From: Ignavibacteriota bacterium
GTDB lineage: Bacteria > Bacteroidota > Ignavibacteria > UBA10030 > BY39
Direction of reading: 5' to 3'
DNA length: 64,000 bases
NCBI GenBank assembly: GCA_003327435.1
Contig: QOQV01000005.1
Span: 1-64,000 of the forward strand
The position numbers were made by a program, and so were the translations under genes. Shown here in pieces: positions 44,825 to 53,448 of the stretch (within the stretch, counting starts at the first letter, position 1; every line of letters begins with the position of its first letter). Below the pieces are notes generated by a model. It ran no database searches. It was given only the letters and a program-made list of their open reading frames with translations, and was not told the DNA's origin.

Positions 44825-45385
44825 TTATTTAATGATTTCTTCTATTTGTGAAATAAAGAACTCTTTTGTTCTAATTCCTAAAAACTTTCTTACCACATTT
44901 CTCTTTTCATCAATTAGAAATGTTGTTGGCAAACCGCGAACATTACCATATGCTTCTGCCAGTTTCCCATTATCGATTACAATTGGATAATCAATGTTAT
45001 TCTCCCTAACAAATTCATCAACATCTGAAATTACATTTGCACCTTTATCGGTTGAAACACCTATTACCTTAACACCTTTGGGAGCCATTTCTCTGTTTAT
45101 TGCGATTAAATCTGGAATTTCTCTTCTGCAAGGACTGCACCAGGTAGCCCAAAAATTCACAATTGTAATTTTATTATGAACATTATCAAACGCTTGTAAC
45201 CTTCCAGAAGAATCTTTCCAATAAAAATTCGGAGCCAATCCTTCTCTGACCTCAATTGAATCTATGAAAGATATCTTAAATTTTGTAACATTGCTTTCAT
45301 TTTTCTTCTCTTCTTGCTTTTCTTTTTGAGTACAAGCCGATAAAGCAAATAATATTAAAACAAATGAAATAATATTTTTTAACAT
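44825..45385 (-). CDS. TlpA/ResA-like thioredoxin lipoprotein
   Basis: A 186-residue protein with a lipoprotein signal (FVLILFALSAC, lipid-modified C18), a charged linker, and a thioredoxin fold (about 50-185) with active site WATWCSPCRREIPDL (C83, C86), cis-Pro loop VRGLPTTFLID and VVRKFLGI. Such proteins reduce disulfides outside the cytoplasm, for example in cytochrome c maturation. The position directly after the anti-sigma gene (4-bp gap) links it to that regulatory pair. Confidence 0.93.
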   Translation of the reverse strand: MLKNIISFVLILFALSACTQKEKQEEKKNESNVTKFKISFIDSIEVREGLAPNFYWKDSSGRLQAFDNVHNKITIVNFWATWCSPCRREIPDLIAINREMAPKGVKVIGVSTDKGANVISDVDEFVRENNIDYPIVIDNGKLAEAYGNVRGLPTTFLIDEKRNVVRKFLGIRTKEFFISQIEEIIK

Positions 45386-45389
45386 TATG

Positions 45390-46205
45390 TTATCTCCTTT
45401 CAGGCAAATGTGAAAGTAATGTGTTTGTATCCATTTCCGCTGTAATTACATAAAGTTGACTATTATTAAGCCATAAAATAACAGAGCAACATTCAAAATC
45501 CTTATGAATATATTTACCACTTTCTTTCAATTTTTCAACAATCTTATGCTCTAAATATAATTGAGTATCTTTAAGTAAATCATTAAAATTAATCTGGGAA
45601 CAGTAAATGAGTTCATCCTTGTCTTTATAAAGAGTATGAATAATTTTCTTTCCATATTCCTCTGTTGTCCAGCCACCAATTAACTCACAATTATTTAGAT
45701 GTGGTATGGAAATATTCCCATCATAATTCTCTTGTAATTTCGTTTCTAAAAATGCCGGGTTTGATGTTTCCACAGCGATTTCCTGATTCCCTGCCAGTAT
45801 TTCATCAAAATGGGTATAATTAACTCTGATTAAGTTATTTTCTGATAGGTTTTTTACGAGATGATTATGTTCGGATTTTGAGGAAAAAATCAATATCACT
45901 ATAATAATTGAAATTGGTAAAATTAAATACCAATACATTTTTTTCGGATTTAAAAAAGGAATATTAAAAATACTTTGAGATTTAAAATTATTTATCTGGA
46001 AGACAATTTTTTCTTTTAGACTGTCCGGGGGATAAACTGGATGACACACAGAACTTACGAAGCTCTTAGTAACTCGTTCAAGTTCATATTCTCTTTTACA
46101 TCTCGGACAAACTTTTAAGTGTTCGTTAAATATTAATTTTTCATTTTCATTAAGTTGATTGTCGACGGCAGAACTTATAAGTTCTAAAAAATCCTTACAT
46201 TTCAC
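45390..46205 (-). CDS. Putative zinc-finger anti-sigma factor
   Basis: A 271-residue protein. The N-terminal zf-HC2 domain has C3 and H29-x3-C33-x2-C36 (HLKVCPRCKREYE), the zinc anti-sigma motif that holds ECF sigma factors. A single membrane helix follows (about 89-107, YWYLILPISIIIVILIFS), then an external domain of about 160 residues of unknown fold (GGWTTEEYGKKIIHTLYKDK DELIYCSQIN). The start is a GTG at 46205. It lies 53 bp after the ECF sigma gene and is the expected regulator of it. Confidence 0.88.
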   Translation of the reverse strand: MKCKDFLELISSAVDNQLNENEKLIFNEHLKVCPRCKREYELERVTKSFVSSVCHPVYPPDSLKEKIVFQINNFKSQSIFNIPFLNPKKMYWYLILPISIIIVILIFSSKSEHNHLVKNLSENNLIRVNYTHFDEILAGNQEIAVETSNPAFLETKLQENYDGNISIPHLNNCELIGGWTTEEYGKKIIHTLYKDKDELIYCSQINFNDLLKDTQLYLEHKIVEKLKESGKYIHKDFECCSVILWLNNSQLYVITAEMDTNTLLSHLPERR

Positions 46206-46258
46206 TTTTTACCTATATATTGTGTAACAAATTGACAATAAAAATTCCTTTCTAAAAT

Positions 46259-46837
46259 TTATTTAATTATACCTTTTTTCTTTGCGTATTCAACAAGTTT
46301 TGATTGCAGCATTTTTCGTGCTCGATGCAGGCGCGAGCGGACGGTACCAATTGGTATGTCTAAGAACTCGGCAATCTCTTCGTAGGTAAAACCTTCAATA
46401 TCACATAGAATGATCACAGTTTTAAAATCTATTGGTAACTCATCAATAGCTCTTTGAACCTCATCTTCAAACAGATTACTGAAGATTTTTTTTGCGAGAT
46501 CGTCTTCTGTTGCTATTTCTGTTTGGGATGATGTAAAAAATTCTTCTATCTCATCGAAATCAACAACTTCTGGTTCCTTTGAATCTTTCCTGTACTTGTT
46601 TATATAAGAATTTTTCATTATACGAAACAACCATGCCCTGATATTGGTTCCTTTTTCGTAGCTATCCCAGAACCGGTACGCTTTAAGAAATGTATCCTGA
46701 AGCAGGTCGTCGGCATCATCAGCATTACCCGTAAGATGGCGTGCAAAATTGTATAGCAAATTCATGTTTGGAATTGCTTCATCCAAAAATTCTTTTTGCT
46801 TTTTATCCTGCTGTGCTTTACGGGATAAAAATTTCAT
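46259..46837 (-). CDS. ECF RNA polymerase sigma factor
   Basis: A 192-residue sigma-70 family protein with region 2 (about 25-95: LYNFARHLTGNADDADDLLQ DTFLKAYRFWDSYEKGTNIR AWLFRIMKNSYINKYRK) and region 4 (about 128-185: AIDELPIDFKTVIILCDIEG FTYEEIAEFLDIPIGTVRSR LHRARKML). Regions 1 and 3 are missing, so it is an ECF factor. The ATG at 46837 has a GGAG site. It starts the operon with its anti-sigma factor, a redox lipoprotein, thiL and sixA. Confidence 0.94.
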   Translation of the reverse strand: MKFLSRKAQQDKKQKEFLDEAIPNMNLLYNFARHLTGNADDADDLLQDTFLKAYRFWDSYEKGTNIRAWLFRIMKNSYINKYRKDSKEPEVVDFDEIEEFFTSSQTEIATEDDLAKKIFSNLFEDEVQRAIDELPIDFKTVIILCDIEGFTYEEIAEFLDIPIGTVRSRLHRARKMLQSKLVEYAKKKGIIK

Positions 46838-46892
46838 TAAAACTCCACATATATCAATATTTCATTCATTTCAAATTAACAATTTAAATGTA

Positions 46893-46920
46893 ATTATACA
46901 AAAATCGTGATTGAACACAA
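46893..46920 (-). promoter_or_regulatory. Candidate promoter of the ECF sigma operon
   Basis: The minus strand reads TTGTGT, 16 bases, TATAAT, ending about 56 bases before the sigma gene start. It looks like a housekeeping promoter rather than an auto-regulated ECF site. Confidence 0.4.
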
Positions 46921-46987
46921 AATTTGATTTTATTTATCATTTTGATTATTTTCAGAATAAGAAAAATGTATAATTAAAGGAATTTAT

Positions 46988-48619
46988 ATGGTATCGGAAA
47001 AAAAGGGGAATCCCTTAGAAAATTTTGTACTTTTCCATAATGTCCCAAATGAATTAATCAATAAACTAGATATTCAACTGAAAGAATCTTTCTTCGAAAA
47101 AGATAGCACGATCTTCAAAGAAGGTAGCGAAGGGGATAATTTATACCTTATCAAATCCGGTTCAGTTAAATTATCAAAAAGCACAAAACAATCCATAGAT
47201 TCCGTTATAGGAATTCTGCACGAAGGTGATTTTTTCGGAGAATTAGAACTCATTGACGGATTACCCAGATCAGCAACAGCTGTTGCTACAACCGATTCAC
47301 ACCTTTTGATGATTTCCAAATCAGATTTTTATAAACTACTGTCTAATTCAATTGAGTTAGTTGAAAATGTTTTAAAAACTCTCTCTATAAGATTGAGATC
47401 CATTAACGAAACCTTTGTAATGGAATTTCAAAGATACATTGAATCAGTAAACTCAAAAATAGAAAAATTCAATCAACTGATAGAAGCTACAAAAGTTGTT
47501 AATTCCTCACTTGATTTAGATGAGATCCTGTCGACAGTGTTATCTAATGCAGTGGTTGCCACAAATGCAGATAGAGGAACAGTTTACTTAATTGATGAGG
47601 ATAAACAAGAACTCTGGTCAAAAGTAATTCAGGGCGAGAAAACAATTGAAATTAGAATGCCAATAGGTAAAGGAATCGCCGGACAGGTCGCGATTACTGG
47701 GGAAACTGTTAACATATCAGATCCATATAATAACCCAATGTTTAATCCAGAAATTGACAAACTAACTGGTTACGAAACAAAATCAATTCTCTGTATGCCT
47801 CTAAAAAACCGAGAGGGAAAAATAATTGGAGTTTTTCAGTTATTAAATAAACATAAGGGTTCTTTCAATCAAGAAGATGAAAATTTTATTAGCGCTTTTT
47901 CGATTCATGCTGCAATTGCAATTGAAAACGCAAAATTAGTTGAGAATATGTTGATTAACGAACGCCTCGCCACAGTTGGTAAAATGGCAAGTACCATCAT
48001 TCATGACATCAAGAATCCTTTATCCACAATGAGATTATATACACAGGTCCTGAGAAATAAAGTTGGAACCGAAGAAACAACCAAAATGGCGGACGAGATC
48101 ATCAGACAGATCGACCGTTTTATTTCGATGACACAGGAAATTTTGGATTTCGCAAGAGGTGAACAAATAACAAATATTCAAGAGGTTAAGATTGATGAAT
48201 ATTTCGATCAACTTTTAAACTACATTGAAAAGGATTATCAGAACAGAAATATTGTTCTTACAAGAAACATTCAGTACAAAGGAACTATTAAATTTGATCC
48301 GGACAGAATATCCAGAGTAATGTATAATTTAGCAGGTAATGCAGCCGATGCAATGCCACAAGGCGGAAAAGTTGATATCAATGTATTTCAAGATGATAAT
48401 TTCTTGAAAATCGAGTTTGTTGATACAGGTAAAGGTATTCCAGCAGATATTAAAAATAAATTGTTTACACCCTTTTTTACATACGGTAAGAAACACGGTA
48501 CAGGACTTGGTTTAGCAATTGTTAAAAAAATTATCGATGAACACAAAGGTACAATAAATTTAGAAAGTGAATTAGATAAAGGCACAAAAATTACTATAAG
48601 ATTGCCTATTATCGCATGA
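46988..48619 (+). CDS. Sensor histidine kinase with cNMP-binding and GAF domains
   Basis: A 543-residue soluble protein. A cyclic-nucleotide-binding-type domain covers about 10-135 (GSEGDNLYLIKSGSVKLSK ... HEGDFFGELELIDGLPRSAT AVA). A GAF domain follows (about 165-320, NSSLDLDEILSTVLSNAVVA TNADRGTVYLID). The kinase has H339 in ASTIIHDIKNPLSTMRLY, an N-box YNLAGNAADAMPQGG and G-boxes VDTGKGIP and GTGLGLAIVKKIIDEHKG. It has no membrane segment and no receiver domain, so it senses an internal signal. An AAAGGA site supports the start. Its stop overlaps the start of the macrodomain gene. Confidence 0.93.
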   Translation: MVSEKKGNPLENFVLFHNVPNELINKLDIQLKESFFEKDSTIFKEGSEGDNLYLIKSGSVKLSKSTKQSIDSVIGILHEGDFFGELELIDGLPRSATAVATTDSHLLMISKSDFYKLLSNSIELVENVLKTLSIRLRSINETFVMEFQRYIESVNSKIEKFNQLIEATKVVNSSLDLDEILSTVLSNAVVATNADRGTVYLIDEDKQELWSKVIQGEKTIEIRMPIGKGIAGQVAITGETVNISDPYNNPMFNPEIDKLTGYETKSILCMPLKNREGKIIGVFQLLNKHKGSFNQEDENFISAFSIHAAIAIENAKLVENMLINERLATVGKMASTIIHDIKNPLSTMRLYTQVLRNKVGTEETTKMADEIIRQIDRFISMTQEILDFARGEQITNIQEVKIDEYFDQLLNYIEKDYQNRNIVLTRNIQYKGTIKFDPDRISRVMYNLAGNAADAMPQGGKVDINVFQDDNFLKIEFVDTGKGIPADIKNKLFTPFFTYGKKHGTGLGLAIVKKIIDEHKGTINLESELDKGTKITIRLPIIA

Positions 48620-49155
48620 AGATAAATATTGACAAAAAAATAATAGAAATTATTCAGGGCGATATTACAGAACAGGATACCGAAGCAATAGTCAACGCAG
48701 CTAACAATCACCTCTGGATGGGCAGCGGTGTAGCAGGTGCAATTAAACGCAAGGGAGGTCAGGAGATTGAAACAGAAGCTATGATGCATGGTCCTATAGA
48801 AGTCGGTTCAGCTGTAATCACTTCAGCTGGAAAACTTAAAGCAAAATATGTAATCCATGCTGCCGGGATGGGACAGGATTTAAAAACAGATGCTGAAAAA
48901 GTAAAAAATGCAACTCGAAATTCACTTTTGCTTGCCGAAGAAAAAAACATAAACTCTATAAGCTTTCCAGCAATCGGAACGGGTGTTGGTGGTTTCTCAA
49001 TCTACGAATGCGCTAAAGTTATGCTCGAAGTCGTGATCGATTTCTTACAAAAAGCTCAAAAAATTAAATTAGTCCGCTTTGTGTTGTTTGAAAAGGAAAT
49101 TTATGAGGCTTTCGAAAATGAATTGAAATTACAATTTTCTTCCAAAAGACATTAA
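48616..49155 (+). CDS. Macrodomain (ADP-ribose-binding) protein
   Basis: A 179-residue protein made of a single macrodomain: IIQGDITEQDTEAIVNAANN HLWMGSGVAGAIKRKGG, HAAGMGQDLKTDAEKV and SFPAIGTGVGGFSIYECAKV M, the segments that bind ADP-ribose and, in active members, hydrolyse O-acetyl-ADP-ribose or ADP-ribosyl bonds. The start ATG overlaps the kinase stop (ATGA), so it is translated with the kinase. ADP-ribosyl reversal or metabolite sensing connected to that kinase is an inference. Confidence 0.93.
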   Translation: MKINIDKKIIEIIQGDITEQDTEAIVNAANNHLWMGSGVAGAIKRKGGQEIETEAMMHGPIEVGSAVITSAGKLKAKYVIHAAGMGQDLKTDAEKVKNATRNSLLLAEEKNINSISFPAIGTGVGGFSIYECAKVMLEVVIDFLQKAQKIKLVRFVLFEKEIYEAFENELKLQFSSKRH

Positions 49156-49251
49156 GAAAAAAGTGACATTCAAAAATCAGCCTCTTATTTCAATTTTTAC
49201 AAGTTAACCTCAAAATACAATTCGTCGGAAAAATTTTTCTTAAGGTTCCAA

Positions 49252-50073
49252 TTAATAACAATTCGTTCGGAGTTTATTTATTTCATATAAAAATATTGCA
49301 CTAGCACTTGCAACATTTAAAGAATCAATTTTCTGGCTTATAGGGATATTTACCCTTTCATTACAAATAGCAATTATATCTTCTCTAATTCCAAAACCCT
49401 CACTCCCGAATACGATACAAATATTTTTACGATAACCTATTTTTTCAGATATTATCTTTTCACCATGTGGATCAGCGGCAATGATTTCAAAATCATAAAC
49501 CTGTGAGATTTTTCTTATATCTTCGTAAAGGTTATCGGATTCAAAAATTTTTAATTCGAAGACAGCTCCCATAGATTGCCGTATTGCTCGTCGCAAATAT
49601 GGGCTGCTTGAAGTTTCGCCCACAATCAGAGCATCAACATTAAAAGCAACACAATTTCTTACTATCACACCAAGATTGTCTGAATTAGTCAGTCCATCGA
49701 CTGCCACAAAAAAATGAGAAGAACAATTATCATCGATTAGCTCGTCCAGTGCAATTGGTTCGGGAATTTTCCCAACAGCCATTATTCCTTGATGCAAGTT
49801 AAAACCGACTATAGATTCAAGCATTTTTTTTGTACCGATGTAAACCGGAATATCTGAGTTACATCTATTTGTAATAAAATTCTTTAAAACTTCATACCAA
49901 TCTTCTGTTAATAAAAACGATTCGATAGATAGATTACTCTCAAGTAATCTCCTCACGACTTTTTCACCTTCGGCAACGAAAATCCTTTTTTTAATATGCT
50001 CGATAGCCCTTCTTAATGTTCGATAAGGATAGAGATCGGGATTGTCAAGTGATTCAATTTTTATAATCTTCAT
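49252..50073 (-). CDS. SpoU/TrmH-family RNA methyltransferase
   Basis: A 273-residue SAM-dependent 2'-O-methyltransferase with a trefoil knot. The N-terminal substrate-binding part (about 15-105) is followed by the knot motifs VDGLTNSDNLGVIVRNCVAF NVDALIVG, CIVFGSEGFGIREDI and VNIPISQKIDSLNVASASAI FLYEI. It probably modifies a ribose in rRNA or tRNA; the exact site is not predictable. It is 5 bp downstream of the serpin gene. Confidence 0.92.
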   Translation of the reverse strand: MKIIKIESLDNPDLYPYRTLRRAIEHIKKRIFVAEGEKVVRRLLESNLSIESFLLTEDWYEVLKNFITNRCNSDIPVYIGTKKMLESIVGFNLHQGIMAVGKIPEPIALDELIDDNCSSHFFVAVDGLTNSDNLGVIVRNCVAFNVDALIVGETSSSPYLRRAIRQSMGAVFELKIFESDNLYEDIRKISQVYDFEIIAADPHGEKIISEKIGYRKNICIVFGSEGFGIREDIIAICNERVNIPISQKIDSLNVASASAIFLYEINKLRTNCY

Positions 50074-50078
50074 AATTT

Positions 50079-51296
50079 TTAAGATGGATATACCAACTTT
50101 CCGATAAAAACTATACTGTTTGTATTTTTTTCCTTTATCATAAACAAGAATGGTCTATCACACCGAACCACAATACGATCCCTGATTGAAGTTATTCCAA
50201 TTGTAATGGATGTCACAGCTGCAGCTTCAGTTCCCTCTTCATTAACTTCCACAAAAGTTGAATGTGCAACATTTGTAATATATGCTCTTTCGGGACCTTC
50301 GTAAATTTTTGTGAAATCAGCATTTTCTGGATCAAATGCTATACTCATCCCAAGGGATTTCAACACTGGACTCAAATCAATTTTATACTTTATCTGAAAT
50401 TTTGGTAAAAATAATTTTACTTCTCTAGCTTCCATTTGATCAAAACACTGCTTTAAACTTTCTTCTGAAAGATTTTTAATGATTTGATCGATATTTTGAC
50501 CAATTTTAGGCAGAATAATTCCCATACTATAAGCCCCATTGGAATACGGAAGCTCAATAACCTGAAAATTATCATTCTCAAAATATCCCGCATTAATCTC
50601 CTGGGTCATCATTTTACAAGCAACACTATCTTTTATTGATTTTTTAAACCAATCATCCCTTGTCATCGATTTATCAAAAGGTAACTTCCAATCAGCTTTG
50701 AAGTAAACAGCATTTAACAAAAACATTATTTCGTTTTCAGATATCCTTTCGACTATTATTGGAATTTTACCTTCAGTATTTTCATTTGCCCATTTATTAA
50801 TTTTATTGACTGAAGCAGGTGTAGCAAAATCTAATCCTTCAATTAAAGCATTAAAATACTTTTTATTCTCATCGAAAAAATTGTTTTTGATAGTGATATT
50901 GTTTCTATAAAATATTGCATTGGCTATTTTAAACTTTACTTTAGGATCAACACCAAGCAATAAATCAGTTAGCGACTTATAAGATTGATTAATCTCAGTT
51001 TGTGATAAGTCGGTAACGAAAAGTGTTTTTTTGATGGAGTCATAAGTTTGTGAACCAGCACCGTTTAAGACCATTCCAATCGCAAACGACACACTCAAAG
51101 GTGAGATAAAAATATTTTTATCCTTATCCCGCTCATTTATTCTTTTAAATAATTCCAGCCCAAAAATGTAATTTGATTGAATTAAATTTTTCTCAATCGT
51201 TGTAAGTTGTCGTATTTCCTGATTTACACTATCAACTGGTGCCACTTTACAACTGCCCAAAATTATAAGAATAATCGATAAATAACGACTTAACAT
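50079..51296 (-). CDS. Serpin, probably an inhibitory lipoprotein
   Basis: A 405-residue serine/cysteine protease inhibitor. The signal IILIILGSC places a lipid-modified cysteine at 16. The full serpin core is present (NIFISPLSVSFAIGMVLNGA GSQTYDSIKK, FLLNAVYFKADWKLPF, ITNVAHSTFVEVNEEGTEAA AVTS, DRPFLFMIKEKNTNSIVFIG KL). The reactive-loop hinge EEGTEAAAV follows the inhibitory consensus; counting from it, the predicted scissile bond is Thr-Ser in TIGITSIRD, suggesting elastase/subtilisin-like targets. Bacterial serpins are thought to protect against own or foreign proteases. Confidence 0.93.
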   Translation of the reverse strand: MLSRYLSIILIILGSCKVAPVDSVNQEIRQLTTIEKNLIQSNYIFGLELFKRINERDKDKNIFISPLSVSFAIGMVLNGAGSQTYDSIKKTLFVTDLSQTEINQSYKSLTDLLLGVDPKVKFKIANAIFYRNNITIKNNFFDENKKYFNALIEGLDFATPASVNKINKWANENTEGKIPIIVERISENEIMFLLNAVYFKADWKLPFDKSMTRDDWFKKSIKDSVACKMMTQEINAGYFENDNFQVIELPYSNGAYSMGIILPKIGQNIDQIIKNLSEESLKQCFDQMEAREVKLFLPKFQIKYKIDLSPVLKSLGMSIAFDPENADFTKIYEGPERAYITNVAHSTFVEVNEEGTEAAAVTSITIGITSIRDRIVVRCDRPFLFMIKEKNTNSIVFIGKLVYPS

Positions 51297-51351
51297 ATTT
51301 GTTTCCTTTCATAATTTTTTTCCTACACATTAGATAAACCATTTTAAACAA

Positions 51352-53370
51352 CTAAGAGTTTTCAAGTTGCTCAAAACTTGGTGGGCTTAAAAGTTCAAAT
51401 GCTTTATCAATTTGTGCATGGGTGCCGATTATAACCAAGATATCACCTGCTTCTATTTTATAACTGCTTGGTGGATTTGTTAATGGTTTATTGTCTCTTA
51501 GCACCGCAATTATAGTAGCACCTGATAAATACCGTAAATTTAGTTCAGCGATAGTTTTTCCATTTGCAGGTGAATCTTTCAGGACAAGAAAATTATCTAT
51601 CGTACCGGCGGATAGAATTGCTTCAAGTTGCTCAGCAGTTGCATCTGGAAGTTTCAATCCACGCAGGATTCCATATCCGGACCTTCTTATAAGCTCAACC
51701 TGTGTTAAGATCACATTTCTTGGAATATGGTATTGTCGTAAAACTCTGGTAAATATTTCAATTGAGGTTTCAAATTCTTCCGGTATTACTTCATTTGCAC
51801 CTAATTTGTACAGATCATCCAGTTCCTGAACTGATCTTGTACGGGCAATTATATACAAATCCTTGTTAAGTTTTCTTGCAAATTTCAAGATTCTCCTCAT
51901 CGCATCGTTATCCGATATTGCCAGAACAAGCACTCTTGCATTTTCGATTCCCAGCGAATTTAGCATTTCACCACGAGTTGCATCTCCAAAAACAATATTT
52001 TCACCTAATTTTTTTGCTTCCTTCACCAGCTCACCATCCGAATCAATTATCACATAATTAATTCCAGTTTCCTTTAATACAGTGGCTAAATTCCTACCAT
52101 TCAATCCATATCCCACAATAATTACATGATTTTTGTAAGGTATATTGCTGATTGTTTCAACTTCTTGCTGAGTTGATTTGACTCTAATTAATTTTTTCCA
52201 CGGATTCATTTTATCTAAAACTGGAACGATTGCTTTTGAAAAATCAAAAAATATGGGTGTAAGCATCATAGTAAAAATTGTTACACCTAAGAATAATTGA
52301 TAGTTGTTGTTTTGAATTACTCCATTTTCCAAACCGTTAATTGCAAGTATGAACGAAAACTCACCAATCTGCGAAAGCGAGAGCCCTACAATAATTGCTG
52401 TTCTAACCGGAAAAGATAATATCATCACAACAATAGAAATTATAATATATTTTAACACAATTACTAAAATTGAAACAGCGATAAACAAGAAAAGATTATC
52501 GAAGATAAATTTAGTGCTTACAAGCATTCCGATAGAGATAAAAAATAAACTACTCAAAGCATCTCTAAATGGAAGCGAAGTTGCTACAATTTCGTGAGAA
52601 TATTCTGATTCCGAGAGTACTAAGCCTGCTATAAATGCCCCTAAAGCTAAAGATAATCCTGCATAGGATGTTAAAATTGCTGTTCCAATACTTATAAAAA
52701 CAATTCCAATAACAAAGATTTCCCTACTTTTCATTAAAACAAGATAATCGATGATTTTAGGCATCAGATAGGTTGAGATTAAGATAAGTGCTAAAATTCC
52801 CACCGAACCTAAAAACAATCTTGAAACCACATCGAATAGACTTGTAATTTGAGTTGGAGACAAGATTGGAATAAACAACATCATTGGGATTATACAAAGG
52901 TCCTGAAACAAAAGTATTCCAAGTGATATTTTACCGTGAGGTGAGTAAGTTTCTTCTCGATCTGAGAGCAACTTCATCACAATCGCAGTACTGCTAAGAG
53001 AAATAAGAAATCCAACAAATACCGCCTCGTTTACAGGCACATTAATTAAAAGAGCTAAAATTGAGGTCACTCCAATTGTAATTATAACCTGAAGTCCGCC
53101 ACCCAAAAGCACAATTCTTTTAATTTTCTTTAACCGAGTTAACGAAAATTCAAGGCCAATAGTAAAAAGTAACAGGATAACTCCCACTTCAGCAAGAACA
53201 TTAATTGCTTCAATATTTTTTATAATTCCAAAACCATAAGGACCAATAACTAATCCGCCTATTAAAAATCCAACAAGTGGTGGAATCTTAATTTTTCTGA
53301 AAAGGGATATGATAACTATTATAATTGCTAATATTATAACTAATTCATTCAATATGTAGATGTTATTCAT
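51352..53370 (-). CDS. KefB/CPA2-type cation:proton antiporter with RCK domains
   Basis: A 672-residue protein. The membrane part (about 1-385) has 12-13 helices with PPLVGFLIGGLVIGPYGFG, LLLFTIGLEFSLTRLKKI, VGFLISLSSTAIVMKLLSD and LALGAFIAGLVLSESEYSHE, the Na+/H+-exchanger type of CPA2. An RCK_N domain follows (about 410-530, HVIIVGYGLNGRNLATVLKE TGINYVIIDSD ... GDATRGEMLNSLGI) and an RCK_C domain (about 585-660). It probably moves K+ or Na+ against protons under nucleotide control. It is divergent from the ABC operon. Confidence 0.94.
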   Translation of the reverse strand: MNNIYILNELVIILAIIIVIISLFRKIKIPPLVGFLIGGLVIGPYGFGIIKNIEAINVLAEVGVILLLFTIGLEFSLTRLKKIKRIVLLGGGLQVIITIGVTSILALLINVPVNEAVFVGFLISLSSTAIVMKLLSDREETYSPHGKISLGILLFQDLCIIPMMLFIPILSPTQITSLFDVVSRLFLGSVGILALILISTYLMPKIIDYLVLMKSREIFVIGIVFISIGTAILTSYAGLSLALGAFIAGLVLSESEYSHEIVATSLPFRDALSSLFFISIGMLVSTKFIFDNLFLFIAVSILVIVLKYIIISIVVMILSFPVRTAIIVGLSLSQIGEFSFILAINGLENGVIQNNNYQLFLGVTIFTMMLTPIFFDFSKAIVPVLDKMNPWKKLIRVKSTQQEVETISNIPYKNHVIIVGYGLNGRNLATVLKETGINYVIIDSDGELVKEAKKLGENIVFGDATRGEMLNSLGIENARVLVLAISDNDAMRRILKFARKLNKDLYIIARTRSVQELDDLYKLGANEVIPEEFETSIEIFTRVLRQYHIPRNVILTQVELIRRSGYGILRGLKLPDATAEQLEAILSAGTIDNFLVLKDSPANGKTIAELNLRYLSGATIIAVLRDNKPLTNPPSSYKIEAGDILVIIGTHAQIDKAFELLSPPSFEQLENS

Positions 53371-53433
53371 TTCCCAAAATCATTTATTTAGTGTGAAGTT
53401 AGAAAAATTTTTTTTAAATGCAAAATATATGTG

Positions 53434-53441
53434 TATATTTG
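53434..53441 (+). promoter_or_regulatory. Candidate -10 element very close to the ABC gene start
   Basis: TATATTTG, the TAnnTTTG -7 box known from Bacteroidota, ends 7 bases before the ATG at 53449. Transcription would begin at or near the start codon (leaderless). No clear -35/-33 element was found at the proper spacing. Confidence 0.35.
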
Positions 53442-53448
53442 AATCAAT

